In this document: in pieces, positions 26,060 through 34,689 of the stretch | Numbering within the stretch: the stretch's first letter is position 1 | How the letters are laid out: each line of letters opens with the position of its first letter | Source of the DNA: Thalassolituus sp. | Lineage (GTDB): Bacteria > Pseudomonadota > Gammaproteobacteria > Pseudomonadales > Oceanobacteraceae | DNA length: 62,386 nucleotides | Assembly (NCBI GenBank): GCA_006212115.1 | Contig: PDUK01000011.1 | Span: forward strand, 1 to 62,386 | Direction: 5' to 3' | Program-made: the position numbers and the translations under genes | Notes under the pieces: generated by a model | Seen by the model: the letters and a program-made list of their open reading frames with translations, nothing else | Told to the model about the DNA's origin: nothing | Databases searched by the model: none

Positions 26060-26079
26060 GTTATCAGAACGAACAGGGC

Positions 26080-26547
26080 TTAGTGAGTAGGTTGCTCACC
26101 GGCCTGTTGAGCCTGTGCTTCTTTAACACGCTGCTGGTAAAGCGCGTCAAAGTTGATCGGAGCCAGCATCAACGCTGGGAAACCGCCTTTAATCACCAGG
26201 TTATCTACATTCTCGCGTAGATATGGGAAAAGAATATTTGGACACATGGCACCCAGCATTGGGCCCATTTGCTGCTCTGGAATGTTGGCAGCAACGAACA
26301 GACCGCACTGTACCAGCTCAACCAGGAAGGCCGTTTCGCCGTCGTTTTTGGCAGTCACGGTTACCTTAACAGCCACTTCGTAGTGCTGCTCATCGATTTT
26401 GCGACCGTTTGTGTTCAGGTCGAGCTTCACCTCAGGCTTCCATGGCTTAGTGAAGGCCGCAGGAGAGTTAGGCGCTTCAAATGAAACGTCTTTGGTGTAG
26501 ATACGCTGCAATGCGAACTGAGCCTGTTCTTTGTTTTCTTCAGCCAT
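26080..26547 (-). CDS. secB: Protein-export chaperone SecB
   Basis: 155 residues. Cytosolic tetrameric chaperone that keeps preproteins unfolded for SecA. Recognised by FALQRIYTKDVSFEAPNSP near the N-terminus, QCGLF and the C-terminal region CPNILFPYLRENVDNLVIKGGFP followed by LAPINFDALY. Typical C-terminal Gln/Ala tail. It lies 21 bases after the rhodanese gene. The glutaredoxin gene that often sits between these two in pseudomonads is absent. Confidence 0.97.
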   Translation of the reverse strand: MAEENKEQAQFALQRIYTKDVSFEAPNSPAAFTKPWKPEVKLDLNTNGRKIDEQHYEVAVKVTVTAKNDGETAFLVELVQCGLFVAANIPEQQMGPMLGAMCPNILFPYLRENVDNLVIKGGFPALMLAPINFDALYQQRVKEAQAQQAGEQPTH

Positions 26548-26568
26548 TTTTACAATTCCTGTTAACTG

Positions 26569-26982
26569 TTATTTTTTTACCACGGGCAGATTCTGGCTAT
26601 TCCATTCCATCATGCCGCCTTTCATACGAACAGTATTAAAGCCCTGCTCGCGCAGCATCTTACCTGCCGCCCCGACCGTCTGACCTGACTTACATACCAG
26701 TACGATAGGTTGCTTACGATACTTCTCAAGTTCGCCGGTGCGACTGGACAAACTTGCGAACGGGATATTGATGGCGTTAACCAGGTGACCCGTTTTGAAA
26801 TCGGCCTTTTCACGGATATCCAGTACGATCGCATTCTCGCGGTTAATCATCGTGGTCGCTTCAGTGGTGGAAACGCTCTGGCCGTTACGACGGTTGTTGT
26901 CCCACAGCAGGGCAACCAGAAACACAACCCAGATGGCCACCAGCCACCAATACTTGATGGCAAACTCTATATACTGATCCAT
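26569..26982 (-). CDS. Membrane-anchored rhodanese-domain protein
   Basis: 137 residues from the preferred start MDQYIEFAIKYWW (ATG 26982). A longer frame to 27120 would run into the gpmA promoter area and lacks family support. One TM helix at about 8-27, then a single rhodanese domain (NAIVLDIREKADFKTGHLVNAINIP, active-site Cys in VLVCKSGQTVG, ending GGMMEW). Anchored sulfurtransferase next to secB in many gammaproteobacteria. The substrate is not known. Confidence 0.88.
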   Translation of the reverse strand: MDQYIEFAIKYWWLVAIWVVFLVALLWDNNRRNGQSVSTTEATTMINRENAIVLDIREKADFKTGHLVNAINIPFASLSSRTGELEKYRKQPIVLVCKSGQTVGAAGKMLREQGFNTVRMKGGMMEWNSQNLPVVKK

Positions 26983-27090
26983 TAATCTGTCTACTGTCTT
27001 TAACAATGGAGGCCGGAGTATAACGCCAGAGCCGCCCCTACTCCACCGTACGCCTGTGAATAATTCGCATACACCGAGCCTGCTCTGAGG

Positions 27091-27099
27091 TGATATACT
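27091..27099 (+). promoter_or_regulatory. Extended -10 promoter for gpmA
   Basis: TGA-TATACT at 27091-27099, a TGN-extended -10 element, 48 bases before the gpmA ATG. No clear -35. Confidence 0.45.
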
Positions 27100-27146
27100 C
27101 CCGCGAAATTCCAAAATCATCCTCTCTACACAGAACAGGAGTTACG

Positions 27147-27896
27147 ATGTACAAGCTCGTACTGCTACGACACGGTGAAAGTGTCTGGAACAAAGAAAAC
27201 CGCTTCACTGGCTGGAAAGACGTTGATCTGACTGAAACCGGTGAACAGCAAGCCCGTATGGCTGGCAAACTGATGAAGGAAGCAGGACTGGAGTTTGATA
27301 CCGTCTACTGCTCTGTACTCAAGCGCGCCCTGCGTACACTGAACATCGCTCTTGAAGAGATGGATCGCCTGTACCTGCCCGTTGAAAAGAGCTGGCGTCT
27401 GAATGAGCGTCACTACGGTGCTCTGACTGGCCTGAACAAAGCCGAAACCGCTGAAAAGCACGGTGAAGAGCAAGTGAAGATCTGGCGTCGCAGCTTCGAC
27501 ACGCCGCCTCCGTTCGTTGAAGAAGATAACGAATTCTTCCCGGGTCACGATCCGCGTTACGCCACTATCGATAAAAACATCCTGCCACGTGGTGAGTCTC
27601 TGGCTCTGACTATCGATCGTGTAATGCCTTTCTGGCACGACACCATCCGCCCAAGCATTCTGTCTGGCAAGCGTGTACTGATTACCGCACACGGCAACAG
27701 CCTGCGCTCACTGGTGAAATACCTGGACGACATGGACAACGACAGCATCCTCGCACTGAACATCCCAACGGGTGTGCCTCTGGTGTACGAACTAGATGAA
27801 AACCTGAAGCCAATCAAGAGCGGATACCTGGGTGATCCGGAAGAGATCAAGGCGATGGTTGACGCAGTAGCCAATCAGGGCGCTAAGTCCTCCTGA
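27147..27896 (+). CDS. gpmA: 2,3-bisphosphoglycerate-dependent phosphoglycerate mutase
   Basis: 249 residues. Interconverts 3- and 2-phosphoglycerate. Phospho-His motif [20 protein letters not shown] at residues 4-23, [12 protein letters not shown] and the second catalytic His in [18 protein letters not shown] 27147 has an AGGAG ribosome site. Upstream in-frame codons have none. In Pseudomonas the same locus holds the unrelated cofactor-independent gpmI, so the enzyme type differs while the neighbours (secB side, envC, ctpA) are kept. Confidence 0.97.
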   Translation: MYKLVLLRHGESVWNKENRFTGWKDVDLTETGEQQARMAGKLMKEAGLEFDTVYCSVLKRALRTLNIALEEMDRLYLPVEKSWRLNERHYGALTGLNKAETAEKHGEEQVKIWRRSFDTPPPFVEEDNEFFPGHDPRYATIDKNILPRGESLALTIDRVMPFWHDTIRPSILSGKRVLITAHGNSLRSLVKYLDDMDNDSILALNIPTGVPLVYELDENLKPIKSGYLGDPEEIKAMVDAVANQGAKSS

Positions 27897-27915
27897 TTGA
27901 TACGTCCTGTTCAGC

Positions 27916-29046
27916 ATGAAAATGATGTTGCTGCGCTCGACGCTACTCCTGATGATCAGTCTGTGCCTACCGGCATGGGCTGATGATCAGACACGGCTTG
28001 ATGAAGTAAAAGCCGAAATCAAAAAGCTTCAGAGCTGGCTCAGTGACGCCCGCGAAGAACATGATGAACTGCAACAAAAGCTGCGCAAATCCGATCAGGA
28101 TATTGCCGCTCTGCTCAAGGAAATTGAGCAAACCCGCGCACGATTGCGTGAGGAGCAGACCCGGCTAAAAAAGCTCCAGGCGGAGCAGGCTCAGGTTCGT
28201 CAGCTCCGTAATCGCCACCAGACATTACTGAGCCAACAAATCCGCGAAGCCCGTCAGATGGGTGACGAAGCAGCGCTACGCTTCTGGCTCACTCAGGATG
28301 ATCCCGCACAGAATCAGAGAATGACGCGCTACTTTGGCTACTTCAATCGCGCACGTCTCAAGAACCTGACAGAAACCATCGCCGAACTGCAACGGCTCGA
28401 CAATCTCGAAGTACTTATTGCTGAACAGCAGCAGGCTCTGCAAGAGACCGACGCCCGTCTGACTCGCGAGAATAACAAGCTGGCTTCACGCCGCAGCGAA
28501 CAACAGACACTGCTCGCTAAGCTGAATCGCCAGATGACAAGCGAAAGCCAGCGCCTGAAGCAGAGAGAAGCCGACCGTAAACGCCTCGAATCACTACTAG
28601 CCGAAGTCGAAACCCTGGTCAGTAACAGTCCTCGTCATAACGACGAAGTCCCGTTCAAACACATGCGCGGAAAATTACCACGCCCTCTGAACGGGCCGGT
28701 GCTCGCCGCCTTTGGCAATCGCAATGGTCCCAATGCCCGTTGGGAAGGCTGGAAAATCGGTACTCGTGAGGGAGCTGATGTCACTGCCGTTCATCACGGA
28801 CGCGTGGTTTTCTCCGAATGGCTACGAGGATTTGGATTATTACTTATCCTCGACCACGGTGACGGTTACCTGAGCCTCTATGCCCACAATCAAACGCTTC
28901 TACGCGATGTCGGTAGTTGGGTTAACGGCGGAGAAATAATTGCCACAGCAGGAAAAAGTGGCGGCCAACAAAGTGCGGCCCTGTACTTTGAAATACGTCA
29001 TAAAGGACGCCCGCAAGATCCTGCTGCCTGGCTCCGAAGAGGCTGA
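27916..29046 (+). CDS. envC: EnvC-like murein hydrolase activator
   Basis: 376 residues. Signal peptide (LLLMISLCLPAWA), long coiled coil from about 25 to 235 (RLDEVKAEIKKLQSWL onward) and a C-terminal LytM/M23 domain (RPLNGPVLAAFGNRN ... YLSLYAHNQTL). The metal ligands are degenerate: the first His is replaced (GWKIGTREGADV) and the last HxH reads LYFEIRH. As in EnvC, it should activate amidases at the division septum without cutting itself. 19 bases after gpmA, likely co-transcribed. Confidence 0.92.
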   Translation: MKMMLLRSTLLLMISLCLPAWADDQTRLDEVKAEIKKLQSWLSDAREEHDELQQKLRKSDQDIAALLKEIEQTRARLREEQTRLKKLQAEQAQVRQLRNRHQTLLSQQIREARQMGDEAALRFWLTQDDPAQNQRMTRYFGYFNRARLKNLTETIAELQRLDNLEVLIAEQQQALQETDARLTRENNKLASRRSEQQTLLAKLNRQMTSESQRLKQREADRKRLESLLAEVETLVSNSPRHNDEVPFKHMRGKLPRPLNGPVLAAFGNRNGPNARWEGWKIGTREGADVTAVHHGRVVFSEWLRGFGLLLILDHGDGYLSLYAHNQTLLRDVGSWVNGGEIIATAGKSGGQQSAALYFEIRHKGRPQDPAAWLRRG

Positions 29047-29142
29047 GGCTGAATTCCCAAAGTCGGTTGTAAAAACGGCCTTTCTTAACAGTTACCGGCT
29101 TTTGTGCCATGCTTGACGCTCAACGTCACTGAGCGAGTGAAC

Positions 29143-30510
29143 ATGCTACGGAAACATCTGCGTCACCCCCTGATTGCCGGTATGGCGATCAGTCTGTCTT
29201 TTTCTATTTCAGGTCATGCTTCAGAAGCCACGTCACCCGACTCGACCGAAGCCAGCAGTGACGAAAATGCGATTCAGATCCAGCAAGAACTTCCACTTCA
29301 GGACTTGCGGACTTTCACCGAAATTTTCGAACGTATCCGCAGCTCCTACGTTGAAGAAGTCGACGACGAAACACTCTTCAACAATGCTATTAAAGGTATG
29401 TTGAATTCACTCGATCCACATTCGGCCTACCTACAAGAAGAGGACTTCTCTGACCTCCAGGAAAATACCTCGGGTAAGTTTGGTGGACTGGGTATCGAAG
29501 TGGGTATGGAAAACGGCTTAGTACGCGTGATTACGCCAATTGATGACACCCCTGCAGAAAGAGCGGGCATCCGTGCTGGAGACCTGATTGTCAGTCTCGA
29601 TGGGGAAGCCGTCATGGGACTCAGTCTGGGTGATGCGGTCGAACGAATGCGTGGCGAACCGGGTACACCAATTACCATCGAAGTACGTCGTAAGGGCGAA
29701 CAGGAACTGCTCAGTTTCACTATTGAACGAGCTGAAATCAAAGTGGCCAGCGTTCGAACTGAAATGCTTGATAGCAACATCGGCTATGTTCGCCTGACCC
29801 AATTTCAGGAGAATACCGGTAACGAACTCAAAAGCGCACTGCAGAAATGGAAAGAGACCACCGAGTTAAATGGTCTGATTCTCGATATGCGAAACAACCC
29901 GGGCGGTGTCTTGCAAGCCGCCGTCGGTGTTGTCGATACCTTTATCTCCGAAGGGCTGATCGTTTACACAGAGGGACGCTCCCCTCTTTCTGACGTCCGC
30001 TATCACGCAAGCAGTGACACCTTAATGCCGGATATCCCGATCGTGGTATTGGTTAATGGTGGCTCGGCATCGGCCTCGGAAATTGTTGCGGGTGCTCTGC
30101 AGGATCATGGACGGGCGGTTATTGTAGGTACCCGTTCATTTGGTAAAGGCTCTGTTCAGACCGTATTACCGGTATCAGACACCGCAGCGGTTAAGCTGAC
30201 TACGGCGCGCTACTTCACGCCAGACGGTCGCTCAATCCAGGCTCAGGGCATTGCACCCGACATCGTCGTCGAGCAGAGTGAAGTCACACCAAATGAACAA
30301 CGCTACTACAAAGAATCAGATTTGCCGGGGCACCTGGAAAACCCAGATGGTGAGAACACATCCAGTACAGCTGATGCCAACGATGACGACACCAACAAGA
30401 GTGACGATCTGATCAGCCGCGATTTCCAGCTGTACGAGGCGCACACCCTGTTGCGTGGCGTTGCCATATTGGCACCCGCATCGAAAAAGCCGGCTAAGTC
30501 AGAACAGTAA
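29143..30510 (+). CDS. ctpA: Carboxy-terminal processing protease, S41 family
   Basis: 455 residues. Signal peptide (GMAISLSFSISGHA), N-terminal helical region, PDZ domain about 100-190 (GLGIEVGMENGLVRVITPIDDTPAERAGI) and S41 protease core with the Ser of NGGSASASEIVAGAL and the Lys of GTRSFGKGSVQT (Ser-Lys dyad). Periplasmic serine protease that trims or degrades envelope proteins, often murein hydrolases, which fits its place after envC. I prefer ATG 29143 to ATG 29104 because it begins directly at the signal peptide. Acidic Asp/Ser linker near the C-terminus. Confidence 0.94.
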   Translation: MLRKHLRHPLIAGMAISLSFSISGHASEATSPDSTEASSDENAIQIQQELPLQDLRTFTEIFERIRSSYVEEVDDETLFNNAIKGMLNSLDPHSAYLQEEDFSDLQENTSGKFGGLGIEVGMENGLVRVITPIDDTPAERAGIRAGDLIVSLDGEAVMGLSLGDAVERMRGEPGTPITIEVRRKGEQELLSFTIERAEIKVASVRTEMLDSNIGYVRLTQFQENTGNELKSALQKWKETTELNGLILDMRNNPGGVLQAAVGVVDTFISEGLIVYTEGRSPLSDVRYHASSDTLMPDIPIVVLVNGGSASASEIVAGALQDHGRAVIVGTRSFGKGSVQTVLPVSDTAAVKLTTARYFTPDGRSIQAQGIAPDIVVEQSEVTPNEQRYYKESDLPGHLENPDGENTSSTADANDDDTNKSDDLISRDFQLYEAHTLLRGVAILAPASKKPAKSEQ

Positions 30511-30521
30511 CTGGGGCTCGA

Positions 30522-31349
30522 GTGGGTCAGACAATACAACGATGGCTCACCCTGCTGTGCCTGTTAACAGCAAGCCAGGTGTTTGCTCAGCCAACGCTCG
30601 TCATCATCATTGACGACGTGGGCAACAATGGCCCGCTGGGCGAGCGAGCGGTGAACTTACCCGGCCCCGTCACACTTGCGTTTCTGCCGCACACCCCTCA
30701 CGCGGCAAGACTGGCTCGTAAAGCAGCGGACTCGAATAAGGGCATTATGTTGCACGCTCCTATGGCCAACGCTACGGGGGCCGCGCTGGGCCCCGGCGCT
30801 CTCACCGAGGACATGTCCCCCGAGGAACTGCAACAAACCATCCACGACAGCATTAATGCCATCCCTTTCGTGCAGGGCGTTAACAATCATATGGGTAGCA
30901 GACTCACCGCCAACCAAACCGCTATGAGCGCCATTATGCCGGTCATTCAGCAACATCATCTGTATTTTATTGATAGCCTGACCAACCCCGCCAGTGTTGC
31001 TCAGTCAGAAGCCAGATCGTTGGGCATTGCCACTGATCGTAGGGACGTATTTCTCGATAACGACCGCTCTCTTGAAGGGCTGTTTCAGCAGTTTGAACGT
31101 GCTATCAATATTGCCGAGCGTACCGGCAGCGTCATATTGATTGGTCACCCTTACCCAGAAACACTCGATTTTCTCGAAACGGTTTTACCGCCGCTGATTG
31201 CCAATGACAATGTCCGACTTATTCCCGCAGATGAACACCTGAAAAATAACGCCTGGCTGACAAAAGAGAACGCGACACCGTACCCGGTATCGCGTTTGCA
31301 AATGCAGTTGATACTGCCCAGCTCTGATATGAAAAAAGCGAAGCACTGA
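30522..31349 (+). CDS. yibQ: Divergent polysaccharide deacetylase family protein (YibQ)
   Basis: 275 residues. Signal peptide (LTLLCLLTASQVFA), then the family opening TLVIIIDDVGNN with the metal-site Asp pair, FLPHTPHAARLA, MLHAPMAN, NHMGSRLTANQTAM and ILIGHPYPETLDFL. A periplasmic (beta/alpha) barrel of DUF610 type, found after envC-ctpA in many proteobacteria. The carbohydrate substrate is unproven. Starts at GTG 30522, 11 bases after ctpA. A weak hairpin followed by T6 lies just after the stop. Confidence 0.9.
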   Translation: MGQTIQRWLTLLCLLTASQVFAQPTLVIIIDDVGNNGPLGERAVNLPGPVTLAFLPHTPHAARLARKAADSNKGIMLHAPMANATGAALGPGALTEDMSPEELQQTIHDSINAIPFVQGVNNHMGSRLTANQTAMSAIMPVIQQHHLYFIDSLTNPASVAQSEARSLGIATDRRDVFLDNDRSLEGLFQQFERAINIAERTGSVILIGHPYPETLDFLETVLPPLIANDNVRLIPADEHLKNNAWLTKENATPYPVSRLQMQLILPSSDMKKAKH

Positions 31350-31432
31350 TATCGCTCGAGCTGATAATTTTTTAAGCATGCTTGTTCAATTTCTACAGGC
31401 AAGGAAGTGTACAGGCAAGAGATTCTCCAGAC

Positions 31433-32905
31433 TCACAGCGCCTCAACAAAATTGATTAACTGCTGACGATCTTGCTTATCAAGCTCAACAAATGCATTTC
31501 GTGACCTGAGGGCCTCGCCACCATGCCATATAATGGCTTCTTCAACAGAACGTGCACGGCCGTCATGCAGCAGTGACAATGTTTTCCCAGTATTTTTCTG
31601 TAGACCGATTCCCCACAAAGGCGCAGTACGCCACTCATGACCTGATGCTGCATAATCAGGACGATTATCTGCCAATCCATTGCCCATATCGTGAAGAAGA
31701 AGATCGCTATATGGCCAGATTTTCTGGCCTGCTAAATGGACTGCTGACGCATCATCTGAAGTAACAAAAGAAGGTTGGTGACACTGCTGACAACCTATCG
31801 AATGAAACAGCTGCTCCCCTGCCTCATGGTCTTTACTTAATCGCGCGGCGGGCACTCCGGTATGACGAAGAAATTCGACAGTTAAGGTCAACAGGTCATC
31901 AGGGAGCTCTACACCATCCTGATTATTACCAGTTGGCTGTTTTAAACATAAAGGCTGAGCTTCGGTACAAGGCTGAACCGGAAACAAGGTGTTCGAAATT
32001 CCAATATCATCTGCAAACGCTGCGGCCACAGTCGTCTCTATATCAGGACGATTTGCCTTCCAGCCAAAACGCCCGTAGGAAACGGCCCCATCCGAGACGC
32101 TCCAAACCTGGTTAACTCTTCCTGATATGCCATCTTGATTTAAATCTTCAGGATCTGCGAGTCGATCAATATCAGATTGCCTGATAGCTTCAATTAAACC
32201 GACACCAAACATAGCCGGAGCCTGTCGCAAACTGAATAGTGTTTCCGGATGCATAGGGCCATAGGCAATATCCCGTAAATCAATACGTGGACGCCCTAAT
32301 GTGACCACTGTGTTATCCGGATATTTGAACGGTGTCTCTTCCCAGATAACACGAAGGTCAGCTTCAGCACGGAGATCGCCGGGCCCGGTAGGTAGCCCTA
32401 ACTGACTCTTTAATCCCGTCGCCTGAGTCTGAACCTGATGGCCATAGGTGGGCTCAGGCACGGAACCTGACTCAATACTTTCTCCGGGGATACTTAGCCG
32501 TACAAAGGCCGTAAAAACGGGCTCAGAATCATCGGTTGGCAGAGTGCCACGCCCTCCTTCGATATGGCACCCAAGACAACTACGCGCATTGAAGAGCGGC
32601 CCCAGACCGTCACGCGCCGATGTACTCGCAGGCGCGGTCACCCAAGGCTGATGAGCCAGTGCTCGCCCTGCGTAAAAATCCGATTTTTGCTGCGCACTCA
32701 GTGATGTCACAGGCATGTCAAAACGGACAAGATGACTTGTGCCAAACGTCGCCAGACCACCAGCAAGCCTTTGTTCGGCCAGCGTGTCAGAGTCCTCGCA
32801 TGACGCCAACAATACACTCGATAACAGCAAGAATACTCGCCATGAAAACGCAAAAAGCCGGCACAATGCCGGCTTCTTGTGATGCAGCTCCTGCTTACTG
32901 ATCAC
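31433..32905 (-). CDS. Di-heme oxidoreductase-like lipoprotein (DUF1111)
   Basis: About 490 residues if started at GTG 32905. Lipobox LLLSSVLLASC, then a CXXCH heme site CLGCH (mid N-terminal half) and a second CQQCH near FVTSDDASAVH. GKTLSLLHDGRARSVEEAIIWHGGEA near the C-terminus is typical of the DUF1111 'thiol oxidoreductase'/di-heme peroxidase-like family. Start codon unclear: no ATG lies in a sensible place. GTG 32905 overlaps the imelysin stop, and a TTG about 50 bases further in would give an ideal lipoprotein leader (LCRLFAFSWRV...). An intrinsic-terminator hairpin sits inside this stretch. Partner of imelysin-type proteins in iron-regulated loci. Confidence 0.82.
   Translation of the reverse strand: MISKQELHHKKPALCRLFAFSWRVFLLLSSVLLASCEDSDTLAEQRLAGGLATFGTSHLVRFDMPVTSLSAQQKSDFYAGRALAHQPWVTAPASTSARDGLGPLFNARSCLGCHIEGGRGTLPTDDSEPVFTAFVRLSIPGESIESGSVPEPTYGHQVQTQATGLKSQLGLPTGPGDLRAEADLRVIWEETPFKYPDNTVVTLGRPRIDLRDIAYGPMHPETLFSLRQAPAMFGVGLIEAIRQSDIDRLADPEDLNQDGISGRVNQVWSVSDGAVSYGRFGWKANRPDIETTVAAAFADDIGISNTLFPVQPCTEAQPLCLKQPTGNNQDGVELPDDLLTLTVEFLRHTGVPAARLSKDHEAGEQLFHSIGCQQCHQPSFVTSDDASAVHLAGQKIWPYSDLLLHDMGNGLADNRPDYAASGHEWRTAPLWGIGLQKNTGKTLSLLHDGRARSVEEAIIWHGGEALRSRNAFVELDKQDRQQLINFVEAL
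32852..32875 (-). terminator. Hairpin with U-run after the imelysin gene, inside the start of the di-heme gene
   Basis: On the minus strand AAGCCGGCA-TTG-TGCCGGCTT forms a 9-bp stem with a 3-base loop followed by TTTTT overall (TTTTTG). It starts 20 bases after the imelysin stop. It should end most transcripts after imelysin and let a fraction through into the di-heme gene. Confidence 0.75.
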
Positions 32906-34430
32906 AACGAGCCGTAGGGTCCGCGGTGTCACAGGCAGAAACATCAGGATCGACAACCACCTCGTTAATACCCACCGCTTCGGCAATCTCGCTGATAATG
33001 GCTGCTTGTGCATTCAATGCGAGAATGGTTTGCGCAATTGGGCTATCCAACTCAGCATTCGCGGCCATTATCTGAACATCAAAAGGCTGCCCTGAACGCG
33101 CCAACGTATCGATTTCAGTGTATTGCTCTTCTGTAGCAGACAGAGCAACCGTCAGGCGAACTGCCAGTTCCCCCTCTCCGGAGTCTTTCAGCCAATCGTC
33201 GATGCCATAGCCATCAACCGCATTTGCTGTCTCATCATCGAGCCCGTCAAGAGTACTGTCATAGCCAGCATACGAACCAAAATAGCTGTTCGAAATGCCC
33301 TCAGCGTTCAACCAGATATCCCGGTGGGTGTTATCCGAGAAGCAAGAATGTTCATCCTCTTGGGAGTTAGCAGTAAATGCAATCTGCATGCGCTCGCCAG
33401 CCAGCTCACCTTCGGAAAGCGTACCCATACCAGTGAAAATCTCGGTTAACCGGGTAAGCGCCTGCTCCTTTGTGTCTACCGTTGTGAACGCAGTACGATA
33501 ATCTGCACCATCCGCCCATCCGTCTCGTACGGATTCAAGATCGGCAATCAGCTTATCAACAGCAACTTCAAGAAACTTGTGACGTCGGTGCGATTCAATG
33601 CTGGAGTCATACGCGGCGTCGACATCGTCATCCGACTCTGCGGTTGCGGCGTCGTAACTCGGCTGAAAATCTTCAATAGGTCGATCACCACCCTTGTCGT
33701 AGAATGAGTCATCTTCCGTTGCGTCTTCTGCATCCAATACCTTGATCGCTTCCTGACGGTCCGTACCGTCAGTCGTCTCTGCGTCGTCATTCAGATCCTG
33801 ACCCCAAAGCAAAAACTCAATTGCATGGTATCCAGATATGACGTCATGTTCGTCTTCCGCCGTGGCGGAGTTTTCCAGCAGGTCTGCGTTAATCTCGATA
33901 CTGGTATCACCAATAATGTTGGTTTTCGGCATAGTTGCGTTGTAGTTGTCGCTATCTACTGCGCCACCACCATTGATCCCAACGCCATTCCCCGTCACCC
34001 CAATCTGGCTATCACCAAAATCGGTATCGTTAACCTGAACGTAGTCGATCAAAGCTTCGCCGAGAGGCCATGCATTAATGGCATCCTGGGGGCCGTTGGC
34101 ACTACCATAATCCGTTGAATCAATCGGACTGTTGCGGAAGCGATAAACCTCCGTCTGGCCGTATGGCTCGCGCGCAACCAGCCAAGCTCTCTTCGCGGCC
34201 TGCAAGTTGATCTCACTCGGGTCTGCCCGGAAGGTTGCCAGCGCTGACTTCAGTGCCTGTGCCGCCACAACAGAATCAGAATACGCGGCGTAAGCGATGT
34301 CCGCGTTAGTGGTCAGTACTTTACGAACATTTTCCAGATCCAGAATATCGCTGGTGCTGCTTTTATCGCTGCCACCACAAGCGGCCAGAGAACAGGTCGC
34401 GACCACGATGGCCAGACGAGAAAACTTCAT
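32895..34430 (-). CDS. Imelysin-family (M75/IrpA-like) lipoprotein
   Basis: 511 residues. Lipobox SLAACGG. Imelysin fold with the GxHxxE motif in SGYHAIEFLLWGQDLN (about residue 200) and RHKFLEVAVDKLI later. Acidic, Asp-rich inserts (EDATEDDSFYDKGG; AESDDDVDAAYDSS) separate the two halves. The family is named after a peptidase, but most members act in iron uptake or sensing at the envelope (IrpA, EfeO-like). A Fur-box-like site directly upstream and the di-heme partner downstream support iron regulation. Length is above the usual 350-430 residues because of the acidic inserts. Confidence 0.88.
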   Translation of the reverse strand: MKFSRLAIVVATCSLAACGGSDKSSTSDILDLENVRKVLTTNADIAYAAYSDSVVAAQALKSALATFRADPSEINLQAAKRAWLVAREPYGQTEVYRFRNSPIDSTDYGSANGPQDAINAWPLGEALIDYVQVNDTDFGDSQIGVTGNGVGINGGGAVDSDNYNATMPKTNIIGDTSIEINADLLENSATAEDEHDVISGYHAIEFLLWGQDLNDDAETTDGTDRQEAIKVLDAEDATEDDSFYDKGGDRPIEDFQPSYDAATAESDDDVDAAYDSSIESHRRHKFLEVAVDKLIADLESVRDGWADGADYRTAFTTVDTKEQALTRLTEIFTGMGTLSEGELAGERMQIAFTANSQEDEHSCFSDNTHRDIWLNAEGISNSYFGSYAGYDSTLDGLDDETANAVDGYGIDDWLKDSGEGELAVRLTVALSATEEQYTEIDTLARSGQPFDVQIMAANAELDSPIAQTILALNAQAAIISEIAEAVGINEVVVDPDVSACDTADPTARCDQ

Positions 34431-34456
34431 ATGAGACTCCAGTATCCATATGCATT

Positions 34457-34475
34457 GAGAATGCTAATAATTATA
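34457..34475 (-). promoter_or_regulatory. Fur-box-like site upstream of the imelysin gene
   Basis: GAGAATGCTAATAATTATA matches the 19-bp Fur consensus (GATAATGATAATCATTATC) at 15 positions and ends 27 bases before the imelysin ATG. The rest of the 259-base gap (34431-34689) holds an ACTGGC-TAGT-GCCAGT hairpin (34635-34650) and a GCCT-CGCA-AGGC hairpin downstream of the CorA-type gene, with no U-run. Confidence 0.65.
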
Positions 34476-34689
34476 TTTCTCTACAAATACATTGCTGCCT
34501 CAAGCGCCCCGGAATCAGAGCAGCAGCAACCACACAGAGAGGACACCTCAGCTTAAAATACTGAGAATGATTTGCAAACTAAATTCCGACTGTTTGAATG
34601 CGCAATACGCGCTTGAAAGAGCAGCGACGCACAGACTGGCTAGTGCCAGTTCGTACGCCACGCTTTGCCTCGCAAGGCCTCACACGAGC

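Noticed and set aside
32906..33013. Longer N-terminus for the di-heme gene (start at 33013)
   Set aside because: It would lie wholly inside the imelysin coding region and put 60 extra residues before a lipoprotein signal peptide.
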